NCBI GenBank assembly: GCA_009692905.1
Contig: SHYI01000003.1
Span: forward strand, 1 to 28,324
Length of the DNA: 28,324 nucleotides
Direction: 5' to 3'
Origin: Chloroflexota bacterium
GTDB lineage: Bacteria > Chloroflexota > Limnocylindria > Limnocylindrales > Limnocylindraceae
Part shown: positions 1 through 7,481 of the stretch, piece after piece
Layout of the letters: each line of letters begins with the position of its first letter
Numbering within the stretch: the stretch's first letter is position 1
Position numbers and translations under genes: made by a program
The notes under the pieces: generated by a model
Told to the model about the DNA's origin: nothing
Seen by the model: the letters and a program-made list of their open reading frames with translations, nothing else
The model's database searches: none

Positions 1-260
1 ACCCACTCCCCCATGACGGCGAGCTGCTCCGCGCGCAAACCGCGCAGCAGCTTGGTCTGATCCTCGAGCCAACGGGCGCGGAAGCGCTCCTTGTTCATAA
101 GACCGGTGCGTGCCAGGAAGACGAGTGGTAATCGAACAGTAATGAACCGGCTCGCGGCGGCACTTCGGTAGTTGGCGCGAATCCATTGATGCACGCCGCG
201 CCAGGTTTCGGCGGTGGTGAGCGTGCCATCCATGTCGCTGACAACAATTGGTCGGGCCAT
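1..260 (-). CDS. HAD-superfamily phosphatase, N-terminal part (3' end outside window)
   Basis: Reading the minus strand from the ATG at 258-260 gives 86 complete codons with no stop before the window edge. Residues 7-15 read VSDMDGTLT, which is HAD motif I (DxDGTLT): the first Asp would be the phosphorylated nucleophile and the second the general acid. The following cap-like stretch contains W20, W27 and a hydrophobic segment around residues 43-51. The spacing resembles the phosphoserine-phosphatase-like HAD-IB group, but motifs II-IV lie outside the window, so the substrate cannot be given. No strong Shine-Dalgarno is seen; the start is chosen because motif I begins a few residues later, as usual for HAD proteins. 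It lies downstream of the histone-like gene on the same strand but behind that gene's terminator, so it is probably transcribed separately. Confidence 0.75.
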   Translation of the reverse strand, partial: MARPIVVSDMDGTLTTAETWRGVHQWIRANYRSAAASRFITVRLPLVFLARTGLMNKERFRARWLEDQTKLLRGLRAEQLAVMGEW

Positions 261-284
261 GGGGCAAGTATGCGGGGAAAAAGA

Positions 285-316
285 GAGAGGCGCCCAGGTT
301 GCCCTGGACGCCTCTC
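285..316 (-). terminator. Rho-independent terminator of the histone-like gene
   Basis: Arms 285-298 and 303-316 are 14 bases each, complementary except for one mismatch, around a 4-base loop. Read on the minus strand the hairpin is followed by TCTTTTT (about 278-284). It lies 28 bp beyond the stop codon of the lysine-rich gene. Confidence 0.85.
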
Positions 317-317
317 G

Positions 318-338
318 AACGATCCTCGACGGATCGTT
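318..338 (-). terminator. Second hairpin directly after the histone-like stop codon
   Basis: A perfect inverted repeat, AACGATCC (318-325) / GGATCGTT (331-338), with a 5-base loop, starts 5 bp after the stop codon and directly precedes the U-tract terminator. It has no U-tract of its own. It may protect the 3' end or assist termination; that role is inference. Confidence 0.45.
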
Positions 339-343
339 AGAAG

Positions 344-709
344 TTACTTCTTCTTCGCAGCCTTGCGCTTGGCCTTCTTCTTAGCAGGGGCCTTCTTCGC
401 AACGGCCTTCTTCGCCGTCTTGCGCTTGGCCTTCTTCTTGGCTGGAGCCTTCTTGGCTACCTTCTTTACAGCCTTGCGCTTCTTGCGCTTGGCTGGGGCC
501 TTCTTCGCAACGGCCTTCTTCGCCGTCTTGCGCTTGGCCTTCTTCTTAGCAGGGGCCTTCTTCGCAACGGCCTTCTTCGCCGTCTTGCGCTTGGCCTTCT
601 TCTTGGCTGGAGCCTTCTTGGCTACGGCCTTCTTCGCGGTTCGCTTCTTAGCGACCTTCTTGGCAGCAGGCTTGCGCTTCGCAGCGGCCTTTCGCTTCTT
701 TACAGCCAT
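344..709 (-). CDS. Lysine/alanine-rich histone H1-like DNA-binding protein
   Basis: This 121-aa protein consists almost only of Lys, Ala, Arg, Val, Pro and Thr. Five units of 18-19 residues, consensus TAKKAVAKKAPAKKKAKRK, run from residue 24 to 116, after a short basic leader. Such tails resemble eukaryotic histone H1 C-termini, bacterial Hc1/AlgP-type proteins and the tails of actinobacterial HU. There is no folded HU domain here, so it is tail only. The expected role is non-specific DNA (or RNA) binding and nucleoid compaction. The start is firm: GGAGGT at 716-721 is 6 bases before the ATG. The gene has its own promoter and terminator. The repeats are so alike at DNA level that the copy number may vary between strains. 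Confidence 0.85.
   Translation of the reverse strand: MAVKKRKAAAKRKPAAKKVAKKRTAKKAVAKKAPAKKKAKRKTAKKAVAKKAPAKKKAKRKTAKKAVAKKAPAKRKKRKAVKKVAKKAPAKKKAKRKTAKKAVAKKAPAKKKAKRKAAKKK
362..640 (-). repeat. Internal tandem KAP repeats, including an exact 99-bp duplication
   Basis: Codons 24-116 of the histone-like gene form five repeat units. Bases 362-460 and 527-625 are identical over 99 bp at an offset of 165 bp, checked base by base. Identity through synonymous positions points to recent duplication or gene conversion. Confidence 0.9.
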
Positions 710-1121
710 GTGATTACCTCCACTCTGACCAGCCCGTACCTCGGACGGTCATAACTCAACCCCATTGTTGGGGCTTGTGGAAAACTAAAACACAATGTGG
801 ATAACTGCAAGCGTGATTTTTCGATTTCGTGCGTGTGGCCACTCTTGACCCCTCAGTTTGCGAGCTGCTGATACCCGGTCGCAACACGGGCTGGCGCCTA
901 GCGCGGGGAAATCCCCTTTTGGTAGGGGGTATTTCGTGCGGAATCAGTACTCTGGCCCGCTCAGATGCACGCAGAGGCCCCTATTGCCGCCGCCGCACGC
1001 GAAACTTGTGCGTATGGGCTCTTGCAGTGCGTGTTTTTGCGCTATCGCCCCGCTTCGTGGCGCATTTGCCGCTCTGCGACGATGCAAGGGGCTCCAACTT
1101 TTGCGTGCAAATCCCGCTTTC
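710..1121. other. Non-coding divergent region between the histone-like gene and the aro operon
   Basis: About 400 bp between divergent genes. It holds the histone gene RBS and promoter, the two DnaA-box-like 9-mers, an AT-rich patch (776-828) and GC-rich sequence with short inverted repeats. Open frames of 60-129 codons exist in several frames on both strands, but they overlap one another, lack ribosome binding sites and encode Arg/Cys-rich sequence typical of non-coding high-GC DNA. I recognise no structured RNA in it. Confidence 0.5.
776..810 (-). promoter_or_regulatory. Histone-like gene promoter with two overlapping DnaA-box-like sites
   Basis: On the minus strand, TTGCAG (805-810), a 17-base spacer and TAGTTT (782-787) form a plausible sigma-70-type promoter, placing the start of transcription near 775 and giving a 5' UTR of about 65 nt. 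TTATCCACA (796-804) is a perfect DnaA box lying in the spacer. TTTTCCACA (776-784), 20 bp away in the same orientation, overlaps the -10 element and fits the relaxed TTWTNCACA consensus. The -35 match is weak. Confidence 0.45.
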
Positions 1122-1150
1122 TTGACCCACGGCGCGCGCCGCCGTAAGGT
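1122..1150 (+). promoter_or_regulatory. Promoter of the aro operon
   Basis: TTGACC (1122-1127), a 17-base spacer and TAAGGT (1145-1150). The predicted transcription start falls at about 1157, the A of the leader-peptide ATG, so the transcript may be leaderless. AAGG could alternatively act as a Shine-Dalgarno, in which case the promoter would lie further upstream. Confidence 0.6.
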
Positions 1151-1156
1151 TTGGGC

Positions 1157-1192
1157 ATGGCGAACCGCTTCTACTTTCGATACCCGGCATGA
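1157..1192 (+). CDS. Aromatic leader peptide of the aro operon (attenuator)
   Basis: An 11-codon frame encodes MANRFYFRYPA and a TGA stop. Four of 11 residues are Phe or Tyr (codons 5, 6, 7 and 9), two end products of the downstream pathway. It starts 6 bases after the -10 element and is followed by three hairpins, the last an intrinsic terminator, before aroF. This is the layout of ribosome-mediated attenuators such as the trp and phe leaders: slow decoding of Phe/Tyr codons would favour read-through. The bases encoding the last codons (1183-1189) are complementary to 1228-1234, which also pair locally with 1218-1222, so alternative folds exist. The function is inferred; the frame, composition and position are seen directly. 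Confidence 0.7.
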   Translation: MANRFYFRYPA

Positions 1193-1198
1193 CCAGCC

Positions 1199-1269
1199 CA
1201 GGCGCGTAAGCGTCTGACCGGCGGTCCTGCCGGGATGTGAGCAGGGGGAGACCTCTGCTCTTTTCTTTT
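1199..1269 (+). terminator. Attenuator region: two hairpins plus intrinsic terminator
   Basis: Hairpin A: 1199-1205 / 1210-1216, 7 bp with one G-U pair and a GTAA tetraloop. Hairpin B: CCGGC 1218-1222 / GCCGG 1229-1233. Terminator: 1239-1247 / 1252-1260, 9 bp with one G-U pair and a GAGA tetraloop, then TTTTCTTTT (1261-1269). Candidate competing pairings are 1183-1189 with 1228-1234 (7 bp), and TCCTGC at 1225-1230 with GCAGGG at 1241-1246, which would disrupt the terminator's 5' arm. Confidence 0.75.
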
Positions 1270-1316
1270 CCCCCAGAAGCGGCACCAGGGAGTCCGCCAA
1301 GAGAGTGGAGTGACCA

Positions 1317-2363
1317 ATGTTTGTACGAATCAACCAGTCGGCAACTAGCGAACAGATCGCGGCGATCCGTAGCCGCGCTACTGAAGCCGGTCTCGCCGTG
1401 TACGAAGAGCCATCAGCGCGCGGACTGACCCTTGCGCTGCTCGGCCCGAAGGGGTTCGATGAGAAGTTGGGTGAGCAAATCGCGGCACTGCCGGGCGTTA
1501 ACGCTGTTGCGCGCCCATCTCGCGCCTATCGCTTGAGCTCGCAGGAGTTCCGCGAGGAGCCAACCGTGGTGAAGGTGCGCGATACGGTGGTTGGTGGCGG
1601 CTCACTGACCCTGATGGCGGGGCCGTGCTCGATTGAATCACGCGAACAGCTCTTCGAAGTGGCGGCGGGCGTCGCCGCTGCAGGCGCGACGCTGTTGCGC
1701 GGTGGTGCCTTCAAGCCACGCTCCTCACCATACGCCTTCCAGGGGCTCGGCCTCGAGGGACTGCGCCTTCTTGCGGAGGCACGTGAGCGCACCGGGCTCC
1801 CAATCATTACCGAAGTGATGGAGCCGGCGCAGGTCGACATGGTCGCCGAGTTCGCCGACGTGCTGCAGATCGGCACGCGCAACATGCAGAACTTCTCGCT
1901 ACTTAACGCCGTGGGGCGAACGCGCATGCCGGTGATGCTGAAGCGCGGCCTCTCGGGCACGATCGAAGAGTGGCTCCTCGCCGCCGAGTACATCCTGGCT
2001 GCGGGGAACCGCCAGGTGATCTTGTGTGAGCGCGGCATTCGCACCTTCGAGACGGCGGCGCGCAACACGCTCGACTTAAACGCCGTGCCGATCTTGCGTC
2101 GACTCACGCACCTTCCGGTAATCGTTGATCCGAGCCACGCCACGGGGAAGCGTTGGATGGTGGCACCAATGTCGTACGCCGGCGTTGCCGCTGGAGCCGA
2201 CGGGATCATGGTCGAGGTGCACCCGAAGCCCGAAGAGGCCTGGTCCGACGGCGAGCAGTCCCTCACACTGCCGATGTTCTCGCGCCTTGCCGGCGAGCTC
2301 CGAACGATTCATTCGGTCGTCTCGCCGCTGCACGAAAATCCGGGCGAGGCCTTGGGGCGATGA
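1317..2363 (+). CDS. aroF: 3-deoxy-7-phosphoheptulonate (DAHP) synthase, type I-beta, with N-terminal regulatory domain
   Basis: Condenses phosphoenolpyruvate and erythrose-4-phosphate, the first committed step of the shikimate pathway (cytosol). The 348-aa protein has a ferredoxin-like regulatory domain (about 1-85), as in the Thermotoga-type enzymes feedback-inhibited by Tyr/Phe, and a KDO8P-like TIM barrel. Motifs: AGPCSIES 101-108, [11 protein letters not shown] 133-143, NMQNF 189-193, LKRG 208-211, DPSHATG 271-277. The expected metal ligands are C104, H274, E300 and D311. GTGGAG at 1305-1310 supports the start. It is the first gene of the aro operon behind the Phe/Tyr attenuator, and its TGA overlaps the aroA ATG. 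The gene symbol could equally be aroG; the enzyme class is secure. Confidence 0.95.
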   Translation: MFVRINQSATSEQIAAIRSRATEAGLAVYEEPSARGLTLALLGPKGFDEKLGEQIAALPGVNAVARPSRAYRLSSQEFREEPTVVKVRDTVVGGGSLTLMAGPCSIESREQLFEVAAGVAAAGATLLRGGAFKPRSSPYAFQGLGLEGLRLLAEARERTGLPIITEVMEPAQVDMVAEFADVLQIGTRNMQNFSLLNAVGRTRMPVMLKRGLSGTIEEWLLAAEYILAAGNRQVILCERGIRTFETAARNTLDLNAVPILRRLTHLPVIVDPSHATGKRWMVAPMSYAGVAAGADGIMVEVHPKPEEAWSDGEQSLTLPMFSRLAGELRTIHSVVSPLHENPGEALGR

Positions 2364-3676
2364 ACGATCGTCTGCGCGGCGAGCTGCGCCTTCCGGGCGA
2401 CAAGTCGATGAGCCATCGTGCGCTCCTCTACGCCGCGCTCGCCGATGGCGAGACGCTCGTGGTCGGCGCAGGCGACGGTCATGACGTGCGCTCCACGGCG
2501 GGCATCGTTGCCGCGCTCGGCGCTGCAGTTGTACGCGAAGCGGCTCAGCCTGGCGATGCGCCAGGCACCGCACGTTGGCGCGTGCGCTCTGGCGGACGTG
2601 GATCTTTGCGTGCGGCCGCTGTGCCGCTCGATTGCGGCAATTCGGGAACCTCGATGCGACTCGGTGCGGGCCTCGTAGCCGGCGTACCTGGCGTACACAC
2701 GTTGACCGGTGACTCTTCACTACAGAGTCGGCCAATGGCGCGGGTGCTTGAGCCACTCGCCGCGATGGGTGCGGTTGTGAGCGGGTCGGGCGAGGCGGGC
2801 ACGCGCGCGCCACTCACTATTACGGGCGGTGCTTTGCGCGGCGCCACGTGGGCACCAGCAACACCAAGTGCACAGGTAAAGGGGTGCGTGCTGCTGGCCG
2901 CGTTGGCGGCAACTGGCGAAAGCACCTATCGGGAGGTGGTTGCCACACGTGATCACTCCGAGCGCATGCTCGTGGCACGCGGCGCTCTTCTGCGAGCCTC
3001 TCGCGATGCGAGTGGGACGACCGTGGTGGCTGCTCCTGGCGAGCTCTCTGCCCTCCCGCTGGTCACCATTCCAGGGGATCCATCGTCGGCCACCTTCTGG
3101 CTGGTGGCGGGAAGCCTGCACCCAGACGCTGATCTGCTCATTCGCGGCGTCTCGTTGAACCCCACCCGACGCCACGCCATCGACCTGCTGCAGCGCATGG
3201 GCGCCCGCATTGACGAGTTCCCTGCCGCCGACGACGGCTCCGGCGAGCCAGTAGGCGACCTGCGCGTCCGCAGTGCGGCCCTGCACGGCATCGACATGTC
3301 ACCAACCGACGTGGCGCTGGCCATTGATGAGGTGCCAATCCTCTCGTTGGCAGCCGCCATGGCCATCGGCGCAACCAGCATTCGTGGCGCTGGCGAGCTG
3401 CGCGCCAAGGAGAGCGACCGCATCGCCGGTGTCGCCGCTGGCCTTACGGCACTTGGACTGACGATCTCAGTGACGGGTGACGATCTGCACTTCGTGGGCG
3501 GCGGCCGACCGGCCGCTGGTTTTACTGAGTCACTTGGCGACCACCGCTTGGCGATGACCTTTGCCATTGCTGGCCTGGTGAGCGGCGCCGCCGTTTCGGT
3601 CGACGACCCGGGCGCTGCGGCCGTTAGCTACCCCACCTTCTATGACGACCTGGCGCGCATCGGGGCCGCAGCATGA
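2360..3676 (+). CDS. aroA: 3-phosphoshikimate 1-carboxyvinyltransferase (EPSP synthase)
   Basis: Transfers the enolpyruvyl group of PEP to shikimate-3-phosphate. The frame is open further upstream, but that part lies inside aroF. The ATG at 2360 (ATGA overlap with the aroF stop) gives a normal 438-aa enzyme beginning a few residues before [11 protein letters not shown] (11-21). Other motifs: [10 protein letters not shown] 91-100, SRP 123-125, SAQVK 170-174, PGDPSSA 239-245, AIDEVP 321-326 with catalytic D323, AKESDR 349-354, DHR 394-396. The PEP-site glycine (G96 in NSGT) is kept. Translational coupling to aroF is likely because the genes share ATGA and there is only a weak purine stretch upstream. 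It also overlaps aroE by 4 bp. Confidence 0.95.
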   Translation: MNDRLRGELRLPGDKSMSHRALLYAALADGETLVVGAGDGHDVRSTAGIVAALGAAVVREAAQPGDAPGTARWRVRSGGRGSLRAAAVPLDCGNSGTSMRLGAGLVAGVPGVHTLTGDSSLQSRPMARVLEPLAAMGAVVSGSGEAGTRAPLTITGGALRGATWAPATPSAQVKGCVLLAALAATGESTYREVVATRDHSERMLVARGALLRASRDASGTTVVAAPGELSALPLVTIPGDPSSATFWLVAGSLHPDADLLIRGVSLNPTRRHAIDLLQRMGARIDEFPAADDGSGEPVGDLRVRSAALHGIDMSPTDVALAIDEVPILSLAAAMAIGATSIRGAGELRAKESDRIAGVAAGLTALGLTISVTGDDLHFVGGGRPAAGFTESLGDHRLAMTFAIAGLVSGAAVSVDDPGAAAVSYPTFYDDLARIGAAA

Positions 3677-4530
3677 GCGGGCGACGCATTCTCTTGCTTG
3701 GCCATCCGGTGGAGCACAGCCTCTCGCCCGCTTTTCAGCAGGCGGCGTTTGATTCGATCGGCCTGCCGGTTCGCTATGAGGCGATGGATGTGGCGCCAGC
3801 TGATCTTGCCCGCGTTGTTGCTGAGCTACGCGCCGACCCACTCGTGATGGGGGCGAACGTGACGGTGCCGCACAAGGAGAAGATTGCGCCGCTCCTCGAC
3901 TCGCTCACCGACGACGCTGTGCAGATTGGCGCAGTGAACACCATCACCCGCGCCGGGAGCCGACTCGTGGGACGCAATACCGACGCGGCGGGTTTCCGCG
4001 GCGCGCTCGATGGCCTGCTCGATGGTCGACGCACCCCGCGACATGCGCTGGTGCTTGGTGCTGGTGGCGCAGCGAAGGCGGCGATCTCGGCGCTTGTGAG
4101 CGCTGGCGTTGCGCAACTCTCCATTGCTAATCGCCACCTGGCCCGCGCCGAGCGGCTCGTTGCCGAGGTGCGCAAGGCCTCGCCGCACCTCACGGTGCGC
4201 GCCGCGCCGTGGCACGAGGGGCTCCTCATTGAAGAGGCGCAGATCGCGGGCCTTGTCGTGCACGCCACCACCCTTGGCTTGAGTGACAGCGCACTGCCGC
4301 TCCCAGCGGCGGCCTTCCGCGCCGGTCAGTTCGTGATTGATGTGGTGTATGCGCCAGGCGAGACAGCCCTGGTGCGCACGGCACGCGCCGCGGGCGCCGA
4401 AGCGATCGACGGACGTGAGATGTTGCTGCTGCAGGGTGCGGCGGCGTTCAAACTGTGGACGGGGCGACCGGCCCCTATTGCAGTGATGCGCGAAGCGTTT
4501 GACACTGCAGCGAAGCACAACGCGAAGTAG
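3673..4530 (+). CDS. aroE: Shikimate dehydrogenase (NADP+)
   Basis: Reduces 3-dehydroshikimate to shikimate. At 285 aa it has the usual length. The substrate domain shows HSLSP 15-19, VTVPHK 63-68 with catalytic K68, GAVNT 86-90 and GRNTD 100-104 with catalytic D104. The dinucleotide-binding domain has GAGGAAKA 129-136 and NRxxxRA from 153. LLLQGAAAF 251-259 carries the conserved Gln. The usual N-[AS/T]-T-P-x-G-M loop is HATTLGL (197-203) here, a mild divergence. It starts in a 4-bp overlap with aroA and lies 11 bp before aroC. Confidence 0.94.
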   Translation: MSGRRILLLGHPVEHSLSPAFQQAAFDSIGLPVRYEAMDVAPADLARVVAELRADPLVMGANVTVPHKEKIAPLLDSLTDDAVQIGAVNTITRAGSRLVGRNTDAAGFRGALDGLLDGRRTPRHALVLGAGGAAKAAISALVSAGVAQLSIANRHLARAERLVAEVRKASPHLTVRAAPWHEGLLIEEAQIAGLVVHATTLGLSDSALPLPAAAFRAGQFVIDVVYAPGETALVRTARAAGAEAIDGREMLLLQGAAAFKLWTGRPAPIAVMREAFDTAAKHNAK

Positions 4531-4541
4531 AGGGGGAGATC

Positions 4542-5798
4542 ATGGCCTTTCGATTCTTGACCGCAGGCGAGTCGCACGGACCAGAGCTCGGCGTGATTGT
4601 TGAGGGGATGCCCGCGGGCGTGCCGCTCACCGAGGCGGCCCTTGAAATTGATATGCGACGACGCCAGGGTGGCTACGGCCGCGGCGCCCGCCAAACCATT
4701 GAGCAGGACCGCGCGCGCATTCGCAGCGGCGTGCGCCACGGTGCAACGCTCGGCTCCCCCATCCTGCTGCTGATTGAGAACCGCGACTGGGAGAACTGGA
4801 CCAGCGTGATGCAGGTCGCCCCACTGAGTGCCGACGAAGCGGCGGCTCTTGAAGCGGCCGCAGCCGAGGGGACGAAGCGCGCCATTCCAGTGACACGCGT
4901 TCGCCCCGGGCACGCCGACCTTGCCGGCGCGATGAAGTACGGCTTTGATGATGTGCGCAACGTCTTGGAGCGCGCCTCGGCGCGTGAGACCGCGGCACGC
5001 GTTGCCGCTGGCGGCGTTGCCAAGGCGCTCTTAAACGCCCTCGGCATTGAGATCTGGTCATTCACCGCCGAGGTTGGCGGCGTGGCCGTGGATCCGGCGA
5101 ACTGCACGCGCACGCGCGACGAGGCCGACGTGAGCCCGCTGCGCTGCCCAGACCCTGCGGCCGAGGAGCGCATGATTGCGCGCATCGACGAGGCGCGTAC
5201 TGCTGGGAACACCGTTGGTGGCATCTTTGAAGTCGTGGTGAAGGGGCTCCCGATGGGGCTCGGTAGCTATGTGCACTGGGACCGCCGACTCGACACCGCG
5301 CTCGCTGGGGCGATCGCCAGCATTCAGAGCGTGAAGGGTGTGGAGTTCGGCCTTGGCTTCGAGCAGACGCGCATCTTCGGCTCCGAAGTCCACGACGTGA
5401 TCGAGGGTCGATCCGCCGACGGCAGCTGGGTGCATCGCACCAATCGCGCTGGCGGTCTGACGGGTGGCGTCTCAAACGGCGAACCGATCGTGGTGCGCGG
5501 CGCCGTGAAGCCGATCAGCACCCTGGCGCGACCGCTCCCATCTGCTGACTTGATCACCGGCGAGAAGGTCGAGAAGGCGCACTACGAGCGCTCCGACATC
5601 AGCGTCGTTCCTGCGGCTGGCGTAATTGGTGAGGCCATGGTGGCACTCGCCATCGTCCCCTTCCTGCTCGAGAAGACGGGCGGCGACTCACTCGCCGAGA
5701 TTCAGGCGAACCTCGCGGCGCTCCGTGCCCGATCCGCAGCACCGCGCACCACCCCATCGGCGGGTGGCACCAGCGCCGGCTCCGGCGGCGACGACTAG
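4542..5798 (+). CDS. aroC: Chorismate synthase
   Basis: Performs the FMNH2-dependent 1,4-elimination of phosphate from EPSP to give chorismate. Length is 418 aa. Motifs: GESHGPELG 9-17, RRRQGGYGRGARQTIEQD 39-56, RPGHADLAGAMKYG 121-134, ERASARETAARVAAG 143-157, NRAGGLTGGVSNGEP 301-315 and RSDISVVPAAGVIGEAM 350-366, covering the FMN and substrate sites including the conserved histidines. The last 20 or so residues are a low-complexity Thr/Ser/Gly tail. The start has a strong RBS, GGGGGAG at 4532-4538. The next gene begins within 10 bases of the stop. Confidence 0.96.
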   Translation: MAFRFLTAGESHGPELGVIVEGMPAGVPLTEAALEIDMRRRQGGYGRGARQTIEQDRARIRSGVRHGATLGSPILLLIENRDWENWTSVMQVAPLSADEAAALEAAAAEGTKRAIPVTRVRPGHADLAGAMKYGFDDVRNVLERASARETAARVAAGGVAKALLNALGIEIWSFTAEVGGVAVDPANCTRTRDEADVSPLRCPDPAAEERMIARIDEARTAGNTVGGIFEVVVKGLPMGLGSYVHWDRRLDTALAGAIASIQSVKGVEFGLGFEQTRIFGSEVHDVIEGRSADGSWVHRTNRAGGLTGGVSNGEPIVVRGAVKPISTLARPLPSADLITGEKVEKAHYERSDISVVPAAGVIGEAMVALAIVPFLLEKTGGDSLAEIQANLAALRARSAAPRTTPSAGGTSAGSGGDD

Positions 5799-5801
5799 GT
5801 T

Positions 5802-7472
5802 GTGATGCAGGCGCCGCGCGATCTCGCTCTGGTTGGCCTCCCCGGCGTGGGGAAGAGTTCGCTCGGCAAGCGTCTCGCAGCGAAGCTCGGCGTCCCCTTC
5901 CTTGATACCGACCGTGCGGTGATCGCGGAGACCGGCGTGAAGAACGACAGCGTGGCGTTGATCTTTGAACGCGAGGGCGAGGCGGGTTTCCGACTGCGCG
6001 AGCGTCAGCTGATCGCTTCGCTCGTTGCACCTGAGCCACCAGCCGGATCAATTGGCGCAGAACTCGGCATCGGTCGTGTTGTGGCGCTGGGTGGTGGTGC
6101 GGCAGCCGACCCGCGTAGCCGCTGGGCGCTCCGCGAGCGAGCGATCCTCTTCTGGCTTGACGCCCCCGACACCTCGATCGCTCGACGACTGCGCACCGCG
6201 CGCGTCGTGCGTCCACTCATGAATCACGCCGATCCTGTCGCCACACTCGAGCGACTTCGTGGTGACCGCGAGCGCTTCTATCGACCAGGCATTCATCTGC
6301 GCAGCACGCGCAGCCCGGGCTCACTCACCGACGAGGCGATTGAACTCCTGAGCACCTCTGTGCGAACGACCCGGCCGCTGGTGAATGCCGAGACCGTCTC
6401 CGGCCGTTGGCTGGTCGGCGACGGGATCGCCGTTGATGCGTTGCGTGCCCTGCTCGCCGAGCGTGGCCTCTCACGCATGGTGCTGGCCACAGAGCCAAAT
6501 GCGGCACGCGCCTTTGCCAACGGCCTAAGCGACGCACTCACCGCCACGGGCATTACGGTGATTCCGCTCGAACTGCCGAGTGGCGAGGCGGCGAAAGAGC
6601 TCCATGAGATTGGCGCCGCCGCACAGCGACTCGCTAACGCCGGTGTGGAGCGTCGCGATCTCATCGTTGCTGTTGGTGGCGGCGCACTTACCGACGCTGC
6701 CGGTCTCCTCGCCGCCCTCTATCTACGTGGCGTTGACTGGATCGCCGTACCAACCACACTCGCCGCTCAAGTTGACGCCTCACTCGGTGGCAAGACCGGT
6801 GTCGATCTCCCTGAGGGGAAGAATCTCGTTGGTGCCTTTCATCAGCCGCAGGCGGTCATCGCCGACCTTTCCGCGCTGCGCACCCTTCCCGTTCGTGAAC
6901 TGGTTGCAGCATCTGCTGAGGCGGTGAAGATTGCCCTGCTCGGTGAGGTGCGTCTCTTCACGGTGCTCGAGGAGGCGGCTCCGCGAATTGTGGCCGGTGA
7001 TCCAACCCTGCATGACGACGGCACCCTCGCCGAGATCGTGGAGCGCGCCGGTTGGTGGAAGTGCCGCGTCGTTGCCGCCGACGAGCGTGAGTCGGGCGAA
7101 CGCATGAGCCTCAATCTTGGCCACACCCTCGGTCACGCCCTTGAACAGGCCGCCGGCTATCAGAACCTGCTGCATGGCGAGGCAGTCGGCTACGGCTTGC
7201 GCGCCGCGCTGCAGATTGGAGTCGAGCTTGGCGTGACCCCCGCGGCACTGGCTGCGCGCGGTGTTGCCCTGCTTGACGCACTCGGTCTCGGCGTTGCGCC
7301 ACGCAGCGAGCCAGTCGCTGCACTGTTGGCTGCGGCCGGTCGCGACAAGAAGGTGGCTGAGGCGAAGATTCGCTGGGTCCTGGCGAGCGACGACGGCTAC
7401 GTTATTCGCAACGACGTTCCTGCTAGCCTCGTAGAGCGCACAGCGGCCGCCATGTTGGCCGGCGTCAAGTAG
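5802..7472 (+). CDS. aroKB: Bifunctional shikimate kinase / 3-dehydroquinate synthase fusion
   Basis: One uninterrupted 556-aa frame joins two pathway enzymes. Residues 1-185 are shikimate kinase: Walker A GLPGVGKSS 12-20, DTDR 35-38, FRLRE 63-67, GGGA 97-100 and lid RVVRPL 134-139. Residues about 195-556 are the NAD+/metal-dependent 3-dehydroquinate synthase: GGGALTDAAG 292-301, VPTTLAAQVDASLGGKTG 316-333, GKNLVGAFHQP 339-349, with likely metal ligands E373, H441 and H458. The two steps are not consecutive (DHQ synthase is step 2, the kinase step 5). Start: GTG 5802 and ATG 5805 are adjacent and in frame; either is possible. The same fusion is annotated in other bacteria, so it is not new. 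Confidence 0.93.
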   Translation: MMQAPRDLALVGLPGVGKSSLGKRLAAKLGVPFLDTDRAVIAETGVKNDSVALIFEREGEAGFRLRERQLIASLVAPEPPAGSIGAELGIGRVVALGGGAAADPRSRWALRERAILFWLDAPDTSIARRLRTARVVRPLMNHADPVATLERLRGDRERFYRPGIHLRSTRSPGSLTDEAIELLSTSVRTTRPLVNAETVSGRWLVGDGIAVDALRALLAERGLSRMVLATEPNAARAFANGLSDALTATGITVIPLELPSGEAAKELHEIGAAAQRLANAGVERRDLIVAVGGGALTDAAGLLAALYLRGVDWIAVPTTLAAQVDASLGGKTGVDLPEGKNLVGAFHQPQAVIADLSALRTLPVRELVAASAEAVKIALLGEVRLFTVLEEAAPRIVAGDPTLHDDGTLAEIVERAGWWKCRVVAADERESGERMSLNLGHTLGHALEQAAGYQNLLHGEAVGYGLRAALQIGVELGVTPAALAARGVALLDALGLGVAPRSEPVAALLAAAGRDKKVAEAKIRWVLASDDGYVIRNDVPASLVERTAAAMLAGVK

Positions 7473-7481
7473 GGAGGGACC

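Noticed and set aside
186..713. 175-codon plus-strand frame, Phe/Leu/Ala-rich, resembling a membrane protein
   Set aside because: It is the exact antisense of the lysine-rich repeat gene; AAG/GCC repeats read backwards give Phe and Leu. No ribosome binding site.
845..874. Alternative aro promoter TTGACC-N18-TGATAC
   Set aside because: The -10 is poor (G at position 2) and would leave a 300-nt leader; TTGACC-N17-TAAGGT at 1122-1150 is better placed.
829..1333. Overlapping open frames of 60-129 codons on both strands
   Set aside because: They overlap each other in several frames, are Arg/Cys-rich, lack ribosome sites and cover the promoter and attenuator. Typical of non-coding high-GC DNA.
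2153..2359. N-terminal extension of aroA from an upstream ATG
   Set aside because: It lies wholly inside aroF in another frame; the EPSP synthase family starts just before LPGDKS, matching the ATG at 2360.
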